From Streptomyces griseus (GTDB lineage Bacteria > Actinomycetota > Actinomycetes > Streptomycetales > Streptomycetaceae), in the NCBI RefSeq assembly GCF_900460065.1, contig NZ_UAVD01000024.1:124001-188000 (forward strand): a stretch of DNA of 64,000 bases, read 5' to 3'. The position numbers and the translations under genes are program-made. Position 1 is the first letter of the stretch, and each line of letters begins with the position of its first letter. Under the pieces are notes generated by a model. That model was not told where the DNA came from and made no database searches. It was given only the letters and a program-made list of their open reading frames with translations. This document shows positions 1 through 8,557 of this stretch, piece by piece.

Positions 1-55
1 GCCTCCGGATTCGGTTCGCGGGCGGGGCGGGCGGCGGAGGAGCGTCGCCGGCCGC

Positions 56-901
56 TCAGCCCTTGACGGCACCGGCGGCGAAGCCGGACGTGACATGGCG
101 CTGGAGCAGCAGGAAGATCACCAGGGCGGGCAGGGCGAAGAGGGTGGAGGCGGCCATCGTGGCGCCCCAGTCGGTGCCGAAGGTGTTCTGGAAGGACGAC
201 AGCCAGACCGGCAGCGTCCGGTTGTCCTGCTGTTTGATGATCAGGAAGTTGGCGTAGGCGAACTCGTTCCAGGCGGTGATGAAGCCGAACAGCGAGGTCG
301 CCATCAGCCCCGGGGCCAGCAACGGCATCGCCACGCGCCAGAACGCCCCCGTCCGGGTGCAGCCGTCGACCTGCGCGGCCTCCTCCAGCTCCGGCGGGAT
401 CGTCCCGATGAAGCCGCGCAGCACCACCACCGTGAACGGCAGCGTGATCATGAAGTAGATCAGCGTCAGCGTCGGCAGCCGGTCGAGCATGCCGGTGTCC
501 CGGGAGATGATGTAGACCGGGATGATCAGGGACTCCCAGGGCGCCATCTGCGCGATGAAGATCATCAGCATGAACTGCCGACGGCCCTTCCACCGCATCC
601 GCGCCACCGCGTACGCCGCGCCCAGCGCCACCAGCAGCGCCAGCAGGACCGCCCCCAGGGTGACGAGGACGCTGTTGCGCCAGAACAGGGCGAACCCGTC
701 GGCCTCCACCGCCCGCCGGAAGTGGTCGAGCGTCCACGTGTGCGGGAAGAGGTGCGGGTCGGCGGACCGGATGTCCTTCGACGGCTTGAAGGCCGTGGAG
801 ACCATCCAGTAGACGGGGAAGAGGCAGACGACGACGGTCACGGCGGCGGCGATGTCCAGCGGAAGACGCCGGAGCCGGCGGCGCACGGCAGGTGAGTTCA
901 T
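56..901 (-). CDS. Carbohydrate ABC transporter permease (second subunit)
   Basis: A 281-residue inner-membrane permease of the CUT1 sugar importer type (MalG-like). It begins MNSPAVRRRL, has about six hydrophobic segments, and carries the cytoplasmic EAA loop around residues 185-205 (ELEEAAQVDGCTRTGAFWRV), which contacts the ATPase. Its ATG overlaps the stop of the upstream permease by 4 bases (ATGA, 898-901), so the two are translationally coupled. It is the last gene of a minus-strand operon of binding protein, permease and permease. No ATPase gene is seen, so the importer probably uses a shared MsiK-type ATPase encoded elsewhere, as is usual for Streptomyces sugar importers. The substrate is unknown. 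Confidence 0.93.
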   Translation of the reverse strand: MNSPAVRRRLRRLPLDIAAAVTVVVCLFPVYWMVSTAFKPSKDIRSADPHLFPHTWTLDHFRRAVEADGFALFWRNSVLVTLGAVLLALLVALGAAYAVARMRWKGRRQFMLMIFIAQMAPWESLIIPVYIISRDTGMLDRLPTLTLIYFMITLPFTVVVLRGFIGTIPPELEEAAQVDGCTRTGAFWRVAMPLLAPGLMATSLFGFITAWNEFAYANFLIIKQQDNRTLPVWLSSFQNTFGTDWGATMAASTLFALPALVIFLLLQRHVTSGFAAGAVKG

Positions 902-1890
902 CGGGACTCGTCCTCCTGGCGGAGCAGCTGGCGGAAGGAGAGGACGAGCACCCCGGACATCAGGATCACGGTGACCATCGAGGCGGCCGAGCCGAGGTCG
1001 TACCGCTGGCCGGAGAGCGCGCTCTGCACGGCGTAGACCGGCAGGATCGTCGTGGCGTCGCCCGGTCCGCCCCGGGTCATCACCCAGATCTGGACGAACG
1101 CCTTGAACGTCCAGATCACCTCCAGTGACACCACCAGCAGGAAGATCGGCCGCAGGATCGGAAAGGTGACCGAGCGAAAGATCCGCCCCGCACCCGCCCC
1201 GTCCAGCCGCGCCGACTCGTACAGCTCCGGGGAGACGGTGGTCAGCGCCGAGTACAGGGTGACCGCGGCGAACGGCACCGACTGCCAGACGATCAGCGTC
1301 ACCAGGATCGCGAACGCCGCGGTGCCGTGGGCGAACCACGGATAGCGGTCGAAGGAGCCGAGGCCGAGTCCGGTCAGCGACCGGTTGACGATGCCGAACT
1401 CCGAGTGGAACAGCCACTGGAAGACCGTGGTGGCCGCCACCACCGGCATCGCCCAGGCCAGCACGAGCGAGCACAGCACCGCGGTTCGCCCGATCCGGCC
1501 CAGCCGCTCCACCATGAGGGCCACCAGCGTGGCGATCACCATGATCAGGGCCACGTTGATCGCCATGAAGAGGAAGGTGCGGCGGACCACCTCCCAGAAG
1601 CGGGGGTCCGCCAGCAGCGTCCGGTAGTTCCGCAGCCCGACGAACTCCGCGTCGCCGGAGATCAGTTGGCGCAGCCGGAAGTCCTGGAACGAGATCAGCA
1701 CGGCCCGCACCAGCGGATAGGCCAGCAGATAGAGCATGCCGCCGACGGCCGGGGCGACCAGGATGTACGGCCACAGGCGGTGGCCCCGGTCCGCTCCCTG
1801 CCGCCGGGGCGGGGTCTTGCGTACGGCGAGGCGCGGAGCCGGGCGTCGCCGGGGTGCGCGGGGTGCGGTCCGTTGGTCGACGACCGGCAC
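898..1890 (-). CDS. Carbohydrate ABC transporter permease (first subunit)
   Basis: A 330-residue MalF/UgpA-like permease. A basic cytoplasmic N-terminus is followed by about six membrane spans starting near YILVAPAVGGMLYLL. The EAA loop is visible (ELYESARLDGAGAGRIFRSV). I chose the GTG at 1890 because an AAAGGAGG ribosome binding site lies 6 bases upstream; longer readings of the frame run into the binding-protein gene. It sits 44 bases after the solute-binding lipoprotein and overlaps the next permease by 4 bases. It forms the transmembrane heterodimer with that partner. Confidence 0.93.
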   Translation of the reverse strand: MPVVDQRTAPRAPRRRPAPRLAVRKTPPRRQGADRGHRLWPYILVAPAVGGMLYLLAYPLVRAVLISFQDFRLRQLISGDAEFVGLRNYRTLLADPRFWEVVRRTFLFMAINVALIMVIATLVALMVERLGRIGRTAVLCSLVLAWAMPVVAATTVFQWLFHSEFGIVNRSLTGLGLGSFDRYPWFAHGTAAFAILVTLIVWQSVPFAAVTLYSALTTVSPELYESARLDGAGAGRIFRSVTFPILRPIFLLVVSLEVIWTFKAFVQIWVMTRGGPGDATTILPVYAVQSALSGQRYDLGSAASMVTVILMSGVLVLSFRQLLRQEDESR

Positions 1891-1934
1891 GGCACGCCTC
1901 CTTTCGTGGTCGGGGAGGAGAGGAACGGGCCGGG

Positions 1935-3203
1935 TCAGGAACCGGCGTTCATGGCCCGGGTGATGTCCTGCGAGGCCTTCGCCGCCTCCTTCGCCGCATC
2001 GCCCCCGGTGAGCACGGCCGTCATGTAGTCCTTGATTGGGTTCTCCGCCTCGACCGCCGCCCAGCCCGGGGTGTTGGGCGTGGCGTGTCCGTTGGCCGCG
2101 CCGACCGCCATCGCGGCGGCCCCCGGGTCGTCGGCCACGGCGGAGGCCAGTGTGGTCCGGTTGGGCACATAGCTCATGGCGAGGGCGAGCTTCTTCTGCC
2201 AGGTGTCCCCGGTCAGTTCCCTGATGAAGGCGACCGCCTCCTCGGGGTGGGCCGCGGCGGCCGGCACGACCAGGTCGGAGCCCCCGGTGAAGACCGCGCC
2301 CGGCGTGTCCGCCGTCCTGCCCGGGATCGGGAAGAAGCCGAGCCTGCCCTTGAGCCCGGGGTTGTTCTCCGCGATGACGCCGGCTCCGCCCGGGGTGGAG
2401 ATGATCTGGGCCACCTGCCCCTGGGCCATCACCTCGGCCTGCGGCGGGTCGTCCTCGTCGGAGTCCTTGGGGCCCTCGCCGAGCGCCTGGAGCTCCTCGT
2501 AGAACGCCATGCCGCGCAGCGCCTCGGGGGTGTCCAGCGCGCCGGACCACTTCCCGCCGGACTCGGACGCGAGGTCCCCGCCCTCGTCCCAGATGAATCC
2601 CGCCAGCGCGTACCACATCTGCCCGGGCAGGTAGATGCCCTGCGTGCCGCCCTTGTTGAGCCGGGTGGTCGCGTCGATCCACTGCTCGCGCGTCTTGATC
2701 CCCGCCGCGTCGACGCCCGCCTTCTCGAAGAGGTCGGTGCGGTGGACGACCACCCGGTTCGCCGCGTAGTACGGGATGCCGTACTGCCTGCCCTCGTACG
2801 AGCCGGGCTCGGCCAGACCGCTCAGCCAGTCCTCGCCGTTCAGTTCGCCCTTGCGGTCGCTGAGGTCGAGCAGTCCGCCGCTCTCCGCGTACTGCGCCAC
2901 CTGGGTGTTGCCCGCCTCGATGACGTCCGGGGCGTCGTTGCTGGCCAGGGCGGCGGTGATCTTCTGGCCGATCCCGTCCCACTCCTGGATCTGGATCCTC
3001 ACGTCGATCTCCGGGTGGCGCTTCTCGAAGTCCGCGGTGAACTCCCTCTGGAACTGCGCCGAGACGCTGTCGCGCATCAGCCAGACGTCCACCGCCGTCC
3101 GGCCGCCCCCGTCGCCGGAGTCCGGTCCGGACGACACATCGCAGGCACTGAGGGCGGCGGTCAGGACGAGCGCGGACCCACCGGCGAGCAAGCGGTACTT
3201 CAC
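1935..3203 (-). CDS. Extracellular sugar-binding lipoprotein of ABC importer
   Basis: A 422-residue family-1 solute-binding protein. The N-terminus is a lipoprotein signal (KYRLLAGGSALVLTAALSAC), with the lipobox Cys near residue 21. The rest has the alternating alpha/beta pattern of a two-lobed sugar-binding protein, including a conserved ADTPGAVFTGGSDLVVP segment late in the protein. The start is GTG at 3203 with a GAGGTG site upstream. It captures an unknown carbohydrate for the two permeases that follow and is the first gene of the operon. The divergent GntR gene and the inverted repeat at 3258-3274 suggest ligand-controlled repression. Confidence 0.92.
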   Translation of the reverse strand: MKYRLLAGGSALVLTAALSACDVSSGPDSGDGGGRTAVDVWLMRDSVSAQFQREFTADFEKRHPEIDVRIQIQEWDGIGQKITAALASNDAPDVIEAGNTQVAQYAESGGLLDLSDRKGELNGEDWLSGLAEPGSYEGRQYGIPYYAANRVVVHRTDLFEKAGVDAAGIKTREQWIDATTRLNKGGTQGIYLPGQMWYALAGFIWDEGGDLASESGGKWSGALDTPEALRGMAFYEELQALGEGPKDSDEDDPPQAEVMAQGQVAQIISTPGGAGVIAENNPGLKGRLGFFPIPGRTADTPGAVFTGGSDLVVPAAAAHPEEAVAFIRELTGDTWQKKLALAMSYVPNRTTLASAVADDPGAAAMAVGAANGHATPNTPGWAAVEAENPIKDYMTAVLTGGDAAKEAAKASQDITRAMNAGS

Positions 3204-3257
3204 GGTTCACCTCGGAAGCAGACGGATGTGACGGACTGAACTGACCTGACCACCTGA

Positions 3258-3274
3258 CCAGTGAGGTCCACTGG
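3258..3274. promoter_or_regulatory. Candidate GntR operator between importer and gntR
   Basis: A perfect inverted repeat CCAGTG-AGGTC-CACTGG lies 55 bases upstream of the binding-protein start, in the 276-bp divergent spacer. Related CTGACC/GACCAG half-sites flank it (3240-3260) and recur at about 3406-3422 before gntR. HutC/DasR-type GntR regulators bind two-fold sites of this size. Binding is inferred. Confidence 0.5.
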
Positions 3275-3322
3275 ACAGCTCGCCTCGATGGGGGTTGAAG
3301 GTGGCATGGACCCATGCGGTCG

Positions 3323-3351
3323 TCAACCCCTCTTTCCCAAAGGGGAGTTGA
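3323..3351. repeat. Imperfect inverted repeat in the divergent spacer
   Basis: The arms CAACCCCTCTTT and AAAGGGGAGTTG pair at 10 of 12 positions around a 3-base loop. It could be a second regulator site or a transcript hairpin. I cannot assign a function. Confidence 0.35.
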
Positions 3352-3479
3352 TGATCTGTGCGGTGGGAGACCGGCTGAGCGGAGCGCGGGAAGCGCTACA
3401 CTTCACCTGACCAGCAAGCCAGTTCGGTCGGATCTCCCGCCAACTGGTAAGGAAAAAGGACCCACCGGGAGGGGAACGC

Positions 3480-4319
3480 GTGGACGCGGACGTACCGGGG
3501 ACGGTGCTCAAACGGGAACGCACCCGCGATGCCGTACTGGAGCTGATCGAGACGCGCAGCCCCGGGGACGCCATCCCCTCGGAGCGCGCCCTGTGCGCCC
3601 TGCTCGGCGTGTCGCGGCCCACCGTGCGTGCGGCCGTCGACGAGCTGGTCGCCGCCGGGCTCCTGGTGCGCGAGCACGGCCGGGGCATGTTCGTCGCCCC
3701 CGCGAAGATCACCCAGGAGCTGGTCGCCGGGGACCGGGCGCTGAGCGTGCCGCAGGCGGCGGGCGCCTGGTCGAGCCGGCTGCTGGAGTTCACCACGCTC
3801 CAGGCGGGGGCCCGCGTCGGCCGCAAGCTACGGATGTCGCCCGCCGCCGAGATCGTCTACGTGGCTCGGCTGCGGCTGGTCGACGGGGCGCCGATGGCCA
3901 TCGAGCACCTGCACATCCGGGCCGAGCTGGTGCCGGGCCTCAGCGCCCGGGAGCTGGAGAGCGGCGACCTGTACGAGCATCTGCGCGCCACGCACGGGGT
4001 GCACGTCCACGAGGCGGTCCAGGCCATCGAGCCCACCGTCGTCACCCGTGCCGAGGCCGGGCTCCTGGACGTGCCGGAGCTGTCGCCCGCGCTGCTTTTC
4101 GAGCGGCTGACCTCCGACACCACGGGCCGTCCGGTGGAGTACGTCCACTCGCTCTACCGGGGCGACCGCTACCGGATCGTCTCCCGGCTCGCGCTCGGCC
4201 CGGCGGCCGAGGTCGCCCCGGACCTGGAGGGGCACCACCCGGGCATTCCGCCCGGCGACTTCGCGCACGGCGACGCCTTCGCCTCCTCGACCAGGGGCGA
4301 CATCCAGGCGGGAGGCTGA
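3480..4319 (+). CDS. GntR-family (HutC subfamily) transcriptional regulator
   Basis: A 279-residue regulator. Residues about 8-75 form a winged helix-turn-helix (AIPSERALCALLGVSRPTVRAAVDELVAAGLLVREHGRGMFV). Residues about 95-250 form a UTRA ligand-binding domain, with the typical VYVARLRLVDGAPMAIEHLHI and GRPVEYVHSLYRGDRYRI segments. The start is GTG at 3480 with GGGAGG about 6 bases upstream. It is divergent from the sugar importer and probably represses it until a sugar or sugar phosphate binds. The C-terminal tail of about 30 residues after the UTRA domain has no visible motif. Confidence 0.92.
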   Translation: MDADVPGTVLKRERTRDAVLELIETRSPGDAIPSERALCALLGVSRPTVRAAVDELVAAGLLVREHGRGMFVAPAKITQELVAGDRALSVPQAAGAWSSRLLEFTTLQAGARVGRKLRMSPAAEIVYVARLRLVDGAPMAIEHLHIRAELVPGLSARELESGDLYEHLRATHGVHVHEAVQAIEPTVVTRAEAGLLDVPELSPALLFERLTSDTTGRPVEYVHSLYRGDRYRIVSRLALGPAAEVAPDLEGHHPGIPPGDFAHGDAFASSTRGDIQAGG

Positions 4320-4348
4320 TCGCCCGGCACCCGTCGGGCGTCGTCACC

Positions 4349-4365
4349 GTTGCGCAGGGTGCAAC
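4349..4365. promoter_or_regulatory. Possible operator upstream of the lactonase-like gene
   Basis: The interrupted palindrome GTTGC-GCAGGGT-GCAAC is followed by another TTGTTGCGCC stretch. It lies in the 134-bp gap between the gntR stop and the lactonase start. The role is inferred only from its symmetry and position. Confidence 0.3.
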
Positions 4366-4453
4366 TGTTGTTGCGCCTCTTGCCGTACGGGCCTCGGCGG
4401 GCCAGGGTGGCGGACGCATCCGAAGCAGCCGACCCCCACCCGAGGTGCCTCGC

Positions 4454-5707
4454 ATGAAGCCGTCCCCCCACCCGTACCCCGGCCCCGACCGTTCCGGCCG
4501 CGGTGACCGTTCCGCCGCCGTCCCCGGCCTCCCCGGCCTCCCCGGCCTCCCCGGCCGCCGCGGCCTCATCGGCGGCCTGCTGGCCACGGCGGCTCTGGCC
4601 GCCGCGGGGCCCGCCGTCGCCTCCCCCGCGCGCGCCGCGGCCCGCCCCGCCCCGACCGCGGGCCCGCGCGTCACCCGCCCCCTGCTGCTCGGCACGTACA
4701 CCTCCGAGGCGGGGGGCGGCACCGGCATCGGCACCGCCGCGTACGACACGGCCACCGGCGCGATCACGCCGGGCCCCGTGATCGCCGGCCTCGACAACCC
4801 CTCCTACCTGGCGCTCCACCCCTCCGGTTCCACCGTCTACGCGGTCGCCGAGCAGAGCGCGGGCGCGGTCACCGCCGTGGCGATCGGTCCGGACGGGGCG
4901 TACCGGGTGCTCGGCAGCCGCCCCACCGGCGGCTCCGGTCCCACCCACCTCTCCGTCCATCCGTCCGGACGCTGGCTGCTGAGCGCCAACTACACCTCCG
5001 GGAGCGTCGCCGTGCACCCGATCGCGGAGGACGGCTCGCTGGGGGAGCGCACCGACCTGGTCACCCACACCTCGCCGCCGCCCGGACCCGGCCAGGGCGG
5101 ACCGCACGCCCACCAGATCGTCACCTCGCCCGACGGCGGTCACGTCCTCGCCGTCGACCTGGGCACCGACACCGTGTACACGTATGCGCTGGACGAGTCC
5201 GCCGGGAAACTCACCGAGGTCTCCCGCGCCGCCCTGGCGCCCGGTTCCGGCCCCCGCCACCTGGCCTTCCATCCGGGCGGGCGCTTCGCGTACCTGGCCT
5301 GCGAGCTGGACGACACGATGGTCGTCTGCGGGTACGACCCCGCCACCGGCTCCCTCACCCCGGGGGCCGGGCAGTCCACCGGTACCGGACCGGGTACCAG
5401 CTACCCCGCCCAGCCGGTGGTCACCGGGGACGGGGCGTACGCCTACCTCGCCAACCGGGGCCACAACAGCCTCACCCGTTACGCCGTGGAGAGCGACGGC
5501 GCGGTCCTGCGACTGCTCGACACGGTGCCCGTCGGCGGCGACTGGCCCCGGCAGCTCGCCCTGTCCCCGGACAGCGCCCTGGTCTTCGCCGCCAACCAGC
5601 GTTCCTCCACCGTCACCGTGTTCGCGATCGGTTCCGACGGGTCGCTGTCCGCTGCGGGTGCGCCCTTCCCCGCGCCGGTCGCGGTCTGTGTCCTGCCGCT
5701 CCCGTGA
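4454..5707 (+). CDS. Secreted lactonase-family seven-bladed beta-propeller
   Basis: A 417-residue protein of the lactonase (Pgl/YbhE-like) family. A proline/glycine-rich head with a short GLP repeat precedes RRGLIGGLLATAALAAAG, a twin-arginine-type export signal, and an Ala-X-Ala region. The propeller then starts at LLLGTYTSEAGGG and repeats HPSG/SPDG blade motifs (SYLALHPSGSTVYAV, THLSVHPSGRWLLSA, RHLAFHPGGRFAYLA, RQLALSPDSALVFAA). Cytoplasmic relatives hydrolyse 6-phosphogluconolactone; an exported member more likely acts on an external lactone or only binds. It follows gntR, so it may belong to the same sugar response. The enzymatic role is uncertain. Confidence 0.85.
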   Translation: MKPSPHPYPGPDRSGRGDRSAAVPGLPGLPGLPGRRGLIGGLLATAALAAAGPAVASPARAAARPAPTAGPRVTRPLLLGTYTSEAGGGTGIGTAAYDTATGAITPGPVIAGLDNPSYLALHPSGSTVYAVAEQSAGAVTAVAIGPDGAYRVLGSRPTGGSGPTHLSVHPSGRWLLSANYTSGSVAVHPIAEDGSLGERTDLVTHTSPPPGPGQGGPHAHQIVTSPDGGHVLAVDLGTDTVYTYALDESAGKLTEVSRAALAPGSGPRHLAFHPGGRFAYLACELDDTMVVCGYDPATGSLTPGAGQSTGTGPGTSYPAQPVVTGDGAYAYLANRGHNSLTRYAVESDGAVLRLLDTVPVGGDWPRQLALSPDSALVFAANQRSSTVTVFAIGSDGSLSAAGAPFPAPVAVCVLPLP

Positions 5708-5816
5708 CCACCGCCGTACGGGGCTCCGCGCGTACCGGAGCGGGGCCCCGTGCAGCGGTTACAGTCGTGGCCGAGCCGCGCGCCCGCACCCGCGGCGAGG
5801 ACATCAGGGAGGCACA

Positions 5817-6068
5817 GTGCGCTTGAGGGTGGAATTCACCACCGAGCCCTTCGATCTCGACGAGGCGCCCACCCACGCGGTGGTGGCCCGGGAGGTGATC
5901 CAGGGCGCCGAGCTGGACGCCGTCGACGTCGGCCCCTTCGGCAACACCGCGGAAGGGGGCGCGGACGAGGTGCTCACCGCCGTGGACTCCCTGCTGCGCC
6001 GGGCCCTGGCCTCGGGCGCCACCCGGGTCTCGCTCCAGGTGAACGTGATCGAGGGGGACGCGTCGTGA
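5817..6068 (+). CDS. Small thiamine-binding-like (MTH1187/YkoF-type) protein
   Basis: An 83-residue protein, start GTG at 5817 just after AGGGAGG. Its second half (GPFGNTAEGGADEVLTAVDSL, then ATRVSLQVNV) follows the pattern of the thiamine-binding family formerly DUF77: a G-T-x-x-E-G strand, a helix of DEVLxAV type, then a GAxRV strand. It lacks nothing obvious for a compact ferredoxin-like fold. It overlaps the next gene by GTGA (6065-6068), so the two are translationally coupled. Ligand binding is inferred from the family and has not been seen directly. Confidence 0.6.
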   Translation: MRLRVEFTTEPFDLDEAPTHAVVAREVIQGAELDAVDVGPFGNTAEGGADEVLTAVDSLLRRALASGATRVSLQVNVIEGDAS

Positions 6069-6502
6069 CCGAGTCCGCCGATCACCCCCCTGCCGCCGGC
6101 GACACCGCCGCCGCCTCCGGTAACCCTTCGGCAACGCTCGACCACCCGCTCGTCTCCGCGGTCAAGCCGCTCGTCGACGCGATGGGCGCGGAGCTGCTGG
6201 GTCCGGAACAGGCCGAGCAGGACGACGTCGTGCTCGCCTGGGAGGGGCGGGACGTCATAGCCGTACGCCTTCCGCAGCTCTCCGACTCGCTCGACCACAT
6301 CCTCGCCGCGATGGAGCGGCGGCACGGAATGCCGCTCGCCGACCTGGACCGCAAGGCCAAGCAGAGCGTCGTCCGGACGCTGGAGGCACGCGGTGCCTTC
6401 TCCGTACGGCACGGAGTGGAGACGGTGGCCGGCGCCCTGGGCGTCTCCCGGTTCACCGTGTACAACTACCTGAACCGGGAACATGCGGCCAAGGGTGAGT
6501 AG
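6065..6502 (+). CDS. Helix-turn-helix (Fis/PucR-like) protein
   Basis: A 145-residue cytoplasmic protein. The middle (DDVVLAWEGRDVIAVRLPQLSDSLDHILAAMERRHG) is conserved-looking but unassigned. The end carries an HTH (FSVRHGVETVAGALGVSRFTVYNYLNRE) resembling the C-terminal HTH of PucR-type regulators. It starts GTG inside the stop of the previous gene. It lies immediately before the urate-degradation genes but is separated from them by a strong terminator (6530-6566), so it is a candidate local regulator and not an operon member. Confidence 0.75.
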   Translation: MTESADHPPAAGDTAAASGNPSATLDHPLVSAVKPLVDAMGAELLGPEQAEQDDVVLAWEGRDVIAVRLPQLSDSLDHILAAMERRHGMPLADLDRKAKQSVVRTLEARGAFSVRHGVETVAGALGVSRFTVYNYLNREHAAKGE

Positions 6503-6529
6503 TTGACCCAACGCACCGAAGAGGCAGGA

Positions 6530-6566
6530 AAAGCCGCCGTCCGCATGCCGGGACGGCGGCTTTCTT
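6530..6566 (+). terminator. Rho-independent terminator after the HTH gene
   Basis: Perfect 13-bp arms AAAGCCGCCGTCC and GGACGGCGGCTTT enclose a short loop and are followed by a T-rich run. This is the clearest intrinsic terminator in the window and separates the HTH gene from uraD. Confidence 0.88.
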
Positions 6567-6579
6567 CGTTCGCGATATT

Positions 6580-6594
6580 TCAACAAAGTGTTGA
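6580..6594. promoter_or_regulatory. AllR-like operator before uraD
   Basis: The sequence TCAACAAAGTGTTGA is a perfect TCAACA/TGTTGA palindrome. It overlaps a -35-like TTGACG (6591-6596) that has a TTAGCT/TAGCTA -10 box 17-18 bases downstream. The same TCAACA-N5-TTGA form occurs before allB and aceB. Binding by the IclR regulator of this window is inferred. Confidence 0.65.
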
Positions 6595-6667
6595 CGTCGT
6601 GTTGCGGAGGGCGTTAGCTATCCGCAGCCCGAACAACGCACAGCGAAAAACAGCCACGGAGGCTCCC

Positions 6668-7204
6668 GTGACTTCGAGCTCCACACCGGGCCTCACCCGG
6701 TTCAACACCCTGGCGGACGGCGAGGCCACTCCCGCACTGCACGAGGTGTGTGCCAGTGCGACCTGGGGAAACACCCTCCTCGCCGGGCGCCCGTACGCCA
6801 CCGAAGAAGCCCTGCTCCGCGCGAGCGACGCCGCCATGGCGAAGCTCGCGGCAAAGGACCTGGCCGAAGCGATGGCGGGCCACCCGCCGATCGGGCGTCC
6901 GATCCCCGGCGACCCGACCTCCTCCCGCGAACAGCGGGGGATGGCCGGCGCCTCCGAGGAGCTCAAGACCGAGATGCTCGAACTGAACCTGGCCTACCAG
7001 GAGCGGTTCGGACATGTCTTCCTGATCTGCGCCACCGGCGCCACCGGTGAGCAGATGCGCGACGCGGTGAAGTCCCGGATCGGGAACTCGCCCGAGCAGG
7101 AGCAGGAGATCGTGCGCACCGAACTGGGCAAGATCAACCGCATCCGGCTGACCCGTCTCGTGACGGAGACCCTCGCAGAGGGCACTTCCGCGCAGGACTC
7201 TTGA
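6668..7204 (+). CDS. uraD: OHCU decarboxylase (2-oxo-4-hydroxy-4-carboxy-5-ureidoimidazoline decarboxylase)
   Basis: A 178-residue enzyme of ureide formation. It converts OHCU, made from urate by uricase and HIU hydrolase, to S-allantoin. The catalytic His lies in AGHPPIG (His72), followed by SREQRGM and a helical core ending in GKINRIRLTRLV. I chose GTG at 6668 because GGAGG stands 5 bases upstream; the frame's longer reading would cross the promoter. It is the first gene of uraD-uraH-uricase and carries an AllR-like site over its promoter. Confidence 0.93.
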   Translation: MTSSSTPGLTRFNTLADGEATPALHEVCASATWGNTLLAGRPYATEEALLRASDAAMAKLAAKDLAEAMAGHPPIGRPIPGDPTSSREQRGMAGASEELKTEMLELNLAYQERFGHVFLICATGATGEQMRDAVKSRIGNSPEQEQEIVRTELGKINRIRLTRLVTETLAEGTSAQDS

Positions 7205-7224
7205 GATCTAGGAGAGTGACGGTC

Positions 7225-7614
7225 TTGAGTACCGACACGACCGCATCGGTGTCCACCCACATCCTGGACACCAGCATCGGCCGCCCCGCCGCGTCCGTCG
7301 CCGTCTCGCTCGCCGCCCGCGGCGGAAGCGACGCGCCGTACGTGACGCTCGGAGCCTCCGCGACCGATGCGGACGGGCGCTGCAAGGACCTGCCGGCGCT
7401 GCCGGAGGGCACGACCCACGTCCGTCTCGCATTCGACACCGAGACGTACTTTTCCAAGAAGCAAGCCGAGGCGCAGCAGGACGCCCCCCGCGTAAGGGAC
7501 AGCGGCGCGTTCTTCCCGGAAGTGACGATCGCCTTCGCGGTCGTGCCGGGCGAGCACTACCACGTACCGCTGCTGCTCAACCCGTTCGGCTACTCCGTTT
7601 ACCGAGGGAGCTAG
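7225..7614 (+). CDS. uraH: 5-hydroxyisourate hydrolase (transthyretin-like)
   Basis: A 129-residue HIU hydrolase that opens 5-hydroxyisourate to OHCU. It shows the N-terminal STHILDTSIGRPA motif and ends in the family's diagnostic C-terminal tetrapeptide YRGS. The start is uncertain: TTG at 7225 gives the usual (M)STDTTASVSTHILD beginning and lies 10 bases after AGGAG, while GTG at 7216 is only 1 base after it. It follows uraD closely and precedes uricase by 7 bases, which indicates one operon. Confidence 0.92.
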   Translation: MSTDTTASVSTHILDTSIGRPAASVAVSLAARGGSDAPYVTLGASATDADGRCKDLPALPEGTTHVRLAFDTETYFSKKQAEAQQDAPRVRDSGAFFPEVTIAFAVVPGEHYHVPLLLNPFGYSVYRGS

Positions 7615-7621
7615 CACCGAC

Positions 7622-8545
7622 ATGCCCACGATTCTCGGCCAGAACCAGTACGGCAAAGCAGAGAACCGCGTCGTCAAGATCGTGCGGGACGGCGACACCC
7701 ACCACATCAAGGACCTGAACGTCTCGGTCGCCCTCTCCGGCGACATGGACGACGTGCACTACTCCGGCTCCAACGCCAACGTCCTGCCGACCGACACCAC
7801 CAAGAACACGGTGTTCGCGTTCGCCAAGGAGCACGGGATCGAGTCCGCCGAGCAGTTCGGCATCCACCTCGCCCGGCACTTCGTCTCCTCGCAGGAGCCG
7901 ATCCACCGCGCCCGGATCCGGATCGAGGAGTACGCCTGGGAGCGCATCGCGACCTCCGACGCGAACTCCAAGTTCATCGGCGCCGACGAGGTGCAGCACT
8001 CCTTCGCCCGCAAGGGCATGGAGACCCGCGTCTCCCAGATCACCTACGACGGTGAGAACTGGGAGATCATCTCGGGACTCAAGGACCTGACCGTGATGAA
8101 CTCGACCAACTCCGAGTTCTGGGGCTACGTCAAGGACAAGTACACGACGCTGAAGGAGGCGTACGACCGCATCCTCGCGACGGACGTCTCCGCCCGCTGG
8201 CGCTACAACTGGACCAGCGACGAGCAGCCCATGCCGAACTGGGAGAAGTCCTACGAGCAGGCGCGCAAGCACATGCTCCACGCCTTCGCCGAGACGTACT
8301 CCCTCTCGCTCCAGCAGACCCTGTACCAGATGGGTTCGCGCATCATCAACAGCCGCAGCGAGATCGACGAGATCCGCTTCTCGCTGCCGAACAACCACCA
8401 CTTCCTGGTGGACCTCGAACCGTTCGGCCTCAAGAACGACCATGAGGTCTACTTCGCGGCGGACCGTCCCTACGGTCTGATCGAGGCCACCGTGCTCCGG
8501 GACGGCGTCGAGCCGAAGATCCCGGTCGACATGACCAACCTCTGA
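7622..8545 (+). CDS. Urate oxidase (factor-independent uricase)
   Basis: A 307-residue uricase that oxidises urate to 5-hydroxyisourate. Tandem T-fold features are present: GQNQYGKAENRVVKIVRDGDTHHIKDLNVSVAL near the start, the LPTDTTKNTVFAFAK region with the catalytic Thr, and SEIDEIRFSLPNNHHFLVDLEPF near the end. The length matches the family (about 300). It starts 7 bases after uraH and is followed by a hairpin at 8558-8593, so it probably ends the core operon, with possible read-through into the permease gene. Confidence 0.95.
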   Translation: MPTILGQNQYGKAENRVVKIVRDGDTHHIKDLNVSVALSGDMDDVHYSGSNANVLPTDTTKNTVFAFAKEHGIESAEQFGIHLARHFVSSQEPIHRARIRIEEYAWERIATSDANSKFIGADEVQHSFARKGMETRVSQITYDGENWEIISGLKDLTVMNSTNSEFWGYVKDKYTTLKEAYDRILATDVSARWRYNWTSDEQPMPNWEKSYEQARKHMLHAFAETYSLSLQQTLYQMGSRIINSRSEIDEIRFSLPNNHHFLVDLEPFGLKNDHEVYFAADRPYGLIEATVLRDGVEPKIPVDMTNL

Positions 8546-8557
8546 CGCGGCACTGAG

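Noticed and set aside
56..3315. Long opposite- and same-strand frames through the sugar importer (for example readings of 400-800 residues)
   Set aside because: They are shadow frames of GC-rich DNA, rich in Arg, Gly and Pro, without domains. The recognised permeases and binding protein explain the region.
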